17,202 bases of DNA. Origin: CAZJYI01 sp964550025. Lineage in GTDB: Bacteria > Verrucomicrobiota > Kiritimatiellia > UBA8416 > CAYOBW01. The translations under genes were made by a program, and so were the position numbers. Shown piece after piece: positions 15,334 through 17,202 of this stretch. The stretch is taken from assembly GCA_964550025.1 (NCBI GenBank), contig CAZJYI010000207.1, forward strand, positions 1-17,202. Direction: 5' to 3'. The notes beneath the pieces were generated by a model. It did no database searches. It had not been told where the DNA came from and worked only from the letters and a program-made list of their open reading frames with translations. The first letter of the stretch is position 1. Each line of letters opens with the position of its first letter.

Positions 15334-15432
15334 CTCGCCAATCGTAATCGCACTCTCCGGCGCACCGATCATCGGAGAAGTATCCCCGGGACGATTGGTG
15401 AGGGGGAGGAGTGGGATTACGATTGGGGAATG
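15334..15432. repeat. Intergenic inverted-repeat element with nested hairpin
   Basis: CCAATCGTAATCGCACTC (15338-15355) is repeated inverted at 15409-15426 with one mismatch in 18. A third copy of the outer core (ACGATTGGTGAGG, 15391-15403) is inverted relative to CCTCGCCAATCGT (15334-15346), again with one mismatch. Inside lies a 6-bp stem TCTCCG (15354-15359) with CGGAGA (15373-15378). The element sits between the DUF1080 stop and the next gene. It could act as a transcript end or be a small repeated palindromic element; no T run follows. Confidence 0.6.
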
Positions 15433-15507
15433 GAGGGCCGGGGCATGGGATGTGAAATCCTCGAGGGAGGAAGAGATTCTGCATTGGTAGCACGGAAAGG
15501 GAAGGAA

Positions 15508-17202
15508 ATGCTCCGAAGACTCGCCGCCTCGCTCCTTGTCTTCTCTCTGCCGCTCGCCGGCGCCGGGAATCCCGTTGAGCTGGCGGGTGTTCGAGGCGGG
15601 CTTGTTGTGCACGTCGGTTGCGGTGATGGGACGACGACGGCCGTAATGCGGGTGAATGAGCGCTATATCGTCCACGGGCTGGACACCGACCCGGCGAACG
15701 TCGCGAAGGCGCGTGAACACATCCGGTCGCTCGGTCTGTATGGGCCCGTGTCGGTCGATACGTTCGACGGCGAGCGTCTGCCGTATGCGGATGACATGGT
15801 GAATCTGATTCAGGTGTCAGGTGTCGGGTGTCAGGTGTCAGCAGAGGAGATCACCCGTGTGTTGGTGCCGGGTGGCACGGCGATCTTCCTCGACGCGCGA
15901 CCCCGGCACCAGAGCCCCTCGGGCACGGTGCGGGGCAGGCACGGGACAAGCAACACGTTTGATAAGCCGATTCCGGAGGGTCTCGACGACTGGTCCCACT
16001 ACCTCCACGGCCCCGGCAACAATCCCGTGTCAAAGGACACGGCGGTCGCTCCCATCGGGAGTCTGAAGTGGCAGTGCGGGCCGCTATGGAGCCGGAGCCA
16101 CGAGTTTACGTCCAGCCTGAGCATCCTGGTTTCCGCGGGCGGGCGCGTCTTCTACGTGGTGGACGAAGGGATCACGTCGATCACGACTCCGGAGATGCCC
16201 GAACGGTGGGTCCTGATCGCGCGCGATGCCTTCAACGGCAAGGCGCTGTGGCGGATGCCGCTGCCGGAGTGGCGTTCACGCCTGGGTAAGAACACGGCAT
16301 TGCGTTCCGTCCCCGCTACGGCCCAGCGCTGCCTGGTGGCCGACGTGGAGCGCGTGTTCGTTTCATCCCGGCTTGGCGGCCCGATCATGGCCGTTGACGC
16401 GGCGACCGGGGACGTGCTCGAGACGTACGACGCGACCGACGGGACGCGAGAGTTCGTCAAGACCGGAAGCGCCATTGTCTTCTACGGGGAACCGGCCGGC
16501 AAGCGCCCCGGCATGGTTGCCTGCCTCGGGCTCAAGACGGGGAAGCGGCTCTGGGCCGCACCACAGGACGGCTACAAGGCCGAGTCCCTGGGGGCGACGG
16601 AGAAGTACGTTGCCTACCACAACGGCCAGACTCTCGTTTGCCGCGATTTCACCACGGGGAAGGAGCTGTGGCGGACGAAGGAGGCCTCAAGGCGGCATGC
16701 CACGTATATCATCCACGATGACTTGGTTCTGGACTGTGGCTCGAATCTGATCACCGCGCGCAAGGCCAAGACCGGCGACGTCCTATGGCAAGCGAAGACC
16801 GGCGGTAAGGCCATGCGCGGCAACGACAGCTTCGTGATGCGGGGTTGCGTGTGGCACGCCGCGGGCGACGGCATCGTGGGCTACGATCTGGCGACGGGCA
16901 AGCCCGCGAAGACCCTCGATCCGCGGGACGTGCAGAGCGACGGCCATCACCTGCGGTGCTACCGGGCAAAGGCGACTGAGAACTACCTGATCACGCAATA
17001 TCGCGGTGTCGAGTTCATTGGCGTCGACGGCCGCGGCAACAGCCAGACCGACTGGACGCGCGGCGCCTGTTCGTTCGGGGTCGTTCCCGCCAACGGACTG
17101 CTCTACGTTCCGCCCAATCCCTGCTTCTGCTATCCCGGCGTGAAGGTGCGGGGGTTGAATGCGTTTGGGGTGGGGAGTGGCGAGTGGCGGGTGGCGAGTG
17201 GC
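15508..17202 (+). CDS. Methyltransferase-like domain fused to PQQ-like beta-propeller, 3' partial
   Basis: 565 codons to the right edge with no stop. The start ATG 15508 follows a purine-rich GGGAAGGAA and begins a signal-like leader (MLRRLAASLLVFSLPLAGAG). Residues about 28-130 are a class I SAM methyltransferase-like fold: VVHVGCGDG (33-41), GLDTDPANVAKAREHIRSLG (57-76), FDGERLPYADD (86-96), EEITRVLVPGGTAIF (113-127). From about 155 (LDDWSHYLHGPGNNPVS) follow PQQ-like propeller blades: VLIARDAFNGKALW, IMAVDAATGDVLE, GLKTGKRLWAAP, CRDFTTGKELWRTK and KAKTGDVLWQAKTGG. This fusion is recurrent in planctomycete-like genomes; its reaction is unknown. The SAM motif is intact, which is odd for an exported protein. 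Two heptamer arrays lie inside the gene. Confidence 0.85.
   Translation, partial: MLRRLAASLLVFSLPLAGAGNPVELAGVRGGLVVHVGCGDGTTTAVMRVNERYIVHGLDTDPANVAKAREHIRSLGLYGPVSVDTFDGERLPYADDMVNLIQVSGVGCQVSAEEITRVLVPGGTAIFLDARPRHQSPSGTVRGRHGTSNTFDKPIPEGLDDWSHYLHGPGNNPVSKDTAVAPIGSLKWQCGPLWSRSHEFTSSLSILVSAGGRVFYVVDEGITSITTPEMPERWVLIARDAFNGKALWRMPLPEWRSRLGKNTALRSVPATAQRCLVADVERVFVSSRLGGPIMAVDAATGDVLETYDATDGTREFVKTGSAIVFYGEPAGKRPGMVACLGLKTGKRLWAAPQDGYKAESLGATEKYVAYHNGQTLVCRDFTTGKELWRTKEASRRHATYIIHDDLVLDCGSNLITARKAKTGDVLWQAKTGGKAMRGNDSFVMRGCVWHAAGDGIVGYDLATGKPAKTLDPRDVQSDGHHLRCYRAKATENYLITQYRGVEFIGVDGRGNSQTDWTRGACSFGVVPANGLLYVPPNPCFCYPGVKVRGLNAFGVGSGEWRVASG
15812..15839 (+). repeat. Intragenic heptamer array 1, (A/G)GGTGTC x4
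   Basis: Four adjacent 7-bp units: AGGTGTC, AGGTGTC, GGGTGTC, AGGTGTC. The array encodes VSGVGCQVS within the methyltransferase-like domain, at the loop between NLIQ and the EEITRVL helix. The total of 28 bp is not a multiple of three, and a change of one unit shifts the frame. Confidence 0.85.
17176..17202 (+). repeat. Intragenic heptamer array 2, (A/G)GTGGCG x4, cut by window edge
   Basis: Units AGTGGCG, AGTGGCG, GGTGGCG and AGTGGC, the last cut by the edge. It encodes SGEWRVASG directly after GLNAFGVG, where homologous propeller proteins usually continue into ordinary sequence. The array may continue beyond the window. Confidence 0.8.

Noticed and set aside
14542..15720. 392-codon open frame on the minus strand
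   Set aside because: It is antisense to the DUF1080 gene and to the start of the propeller gene; no domain is seen.

Overview
The window is about 17.2 kb of GC-rich bacterial DNA. The gene content points to the PVC superphylum (Planctomycetota, Lentisphaerota, Kiritimatiellota and relatives) or a neighbouring uncultured phylum. The markers are an SHD1-domain secreted protein, an arylsulfatase remnant, a DUF1080 (3-keto-disaccharide hydrolase-like) protein, a methyltransferase/PQQ-propeller fusion typical of these genomes, and a 2239-residue membrane-anchored protein containing a pseudopilin-like insert. No RNA gene, CRISPR array or complete mobile element was seen.

Layout, left to right. (1) 3-907: the end of a proline/arginine-rich single-pass membrane protein, then a small secreted SHD1 protein. 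(2) 1033-1342: a promoter, a 13-bp palindrome and an RHH-type antitoxin gene whose toxin is missing. (3) 1382-2053: a sulfatase pseudogene with three lesions (lost N-terminus, +1 frameshift in a G run, internal deletion). (4) 3127-2090, minus strand: an unrecognised 345-residue protein. (5) 3285-10004: the giant protein, which looks like two related halves joined through a transmembrane block, with a pseudopilin-like segment between them. (6) 10005-11698: tandem hairpins, a 12-bp pyrimidine-rich repeat, a VapC-like toxin fragment on the minus strand, and directly upstream of it in the same frame an MFS transporter. (7) 11850-14399, minus strand: a secreted glycosidase-like protein, divergent from (8) 14611-15309, a secreted DUF1080 protein. 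(9) 15508 to the right edge: a methyltransferase/beta-propeller fusion that carries two 7-bp tandem repeat arrays inside its coding sequence and runs off the window.

Functionally, the right part (glycosidase-like, DUF1080, propeller protein, MFS, and the dead sulfatase at left) is a polysaccharide-use theme seen often in PVC bacteria, with most products exported. The left part and the MFS flank carry signs of rearrangement: an orphan antitoxin, an orphan toxin C-terminus in inverted orientation, and a decayed sulfatase. The most unusual items are the giant duplicated protein with its pseudopilin-like insert, and the heptamer arrays inside a gene, where gain or loss of one unit would shift the frame.
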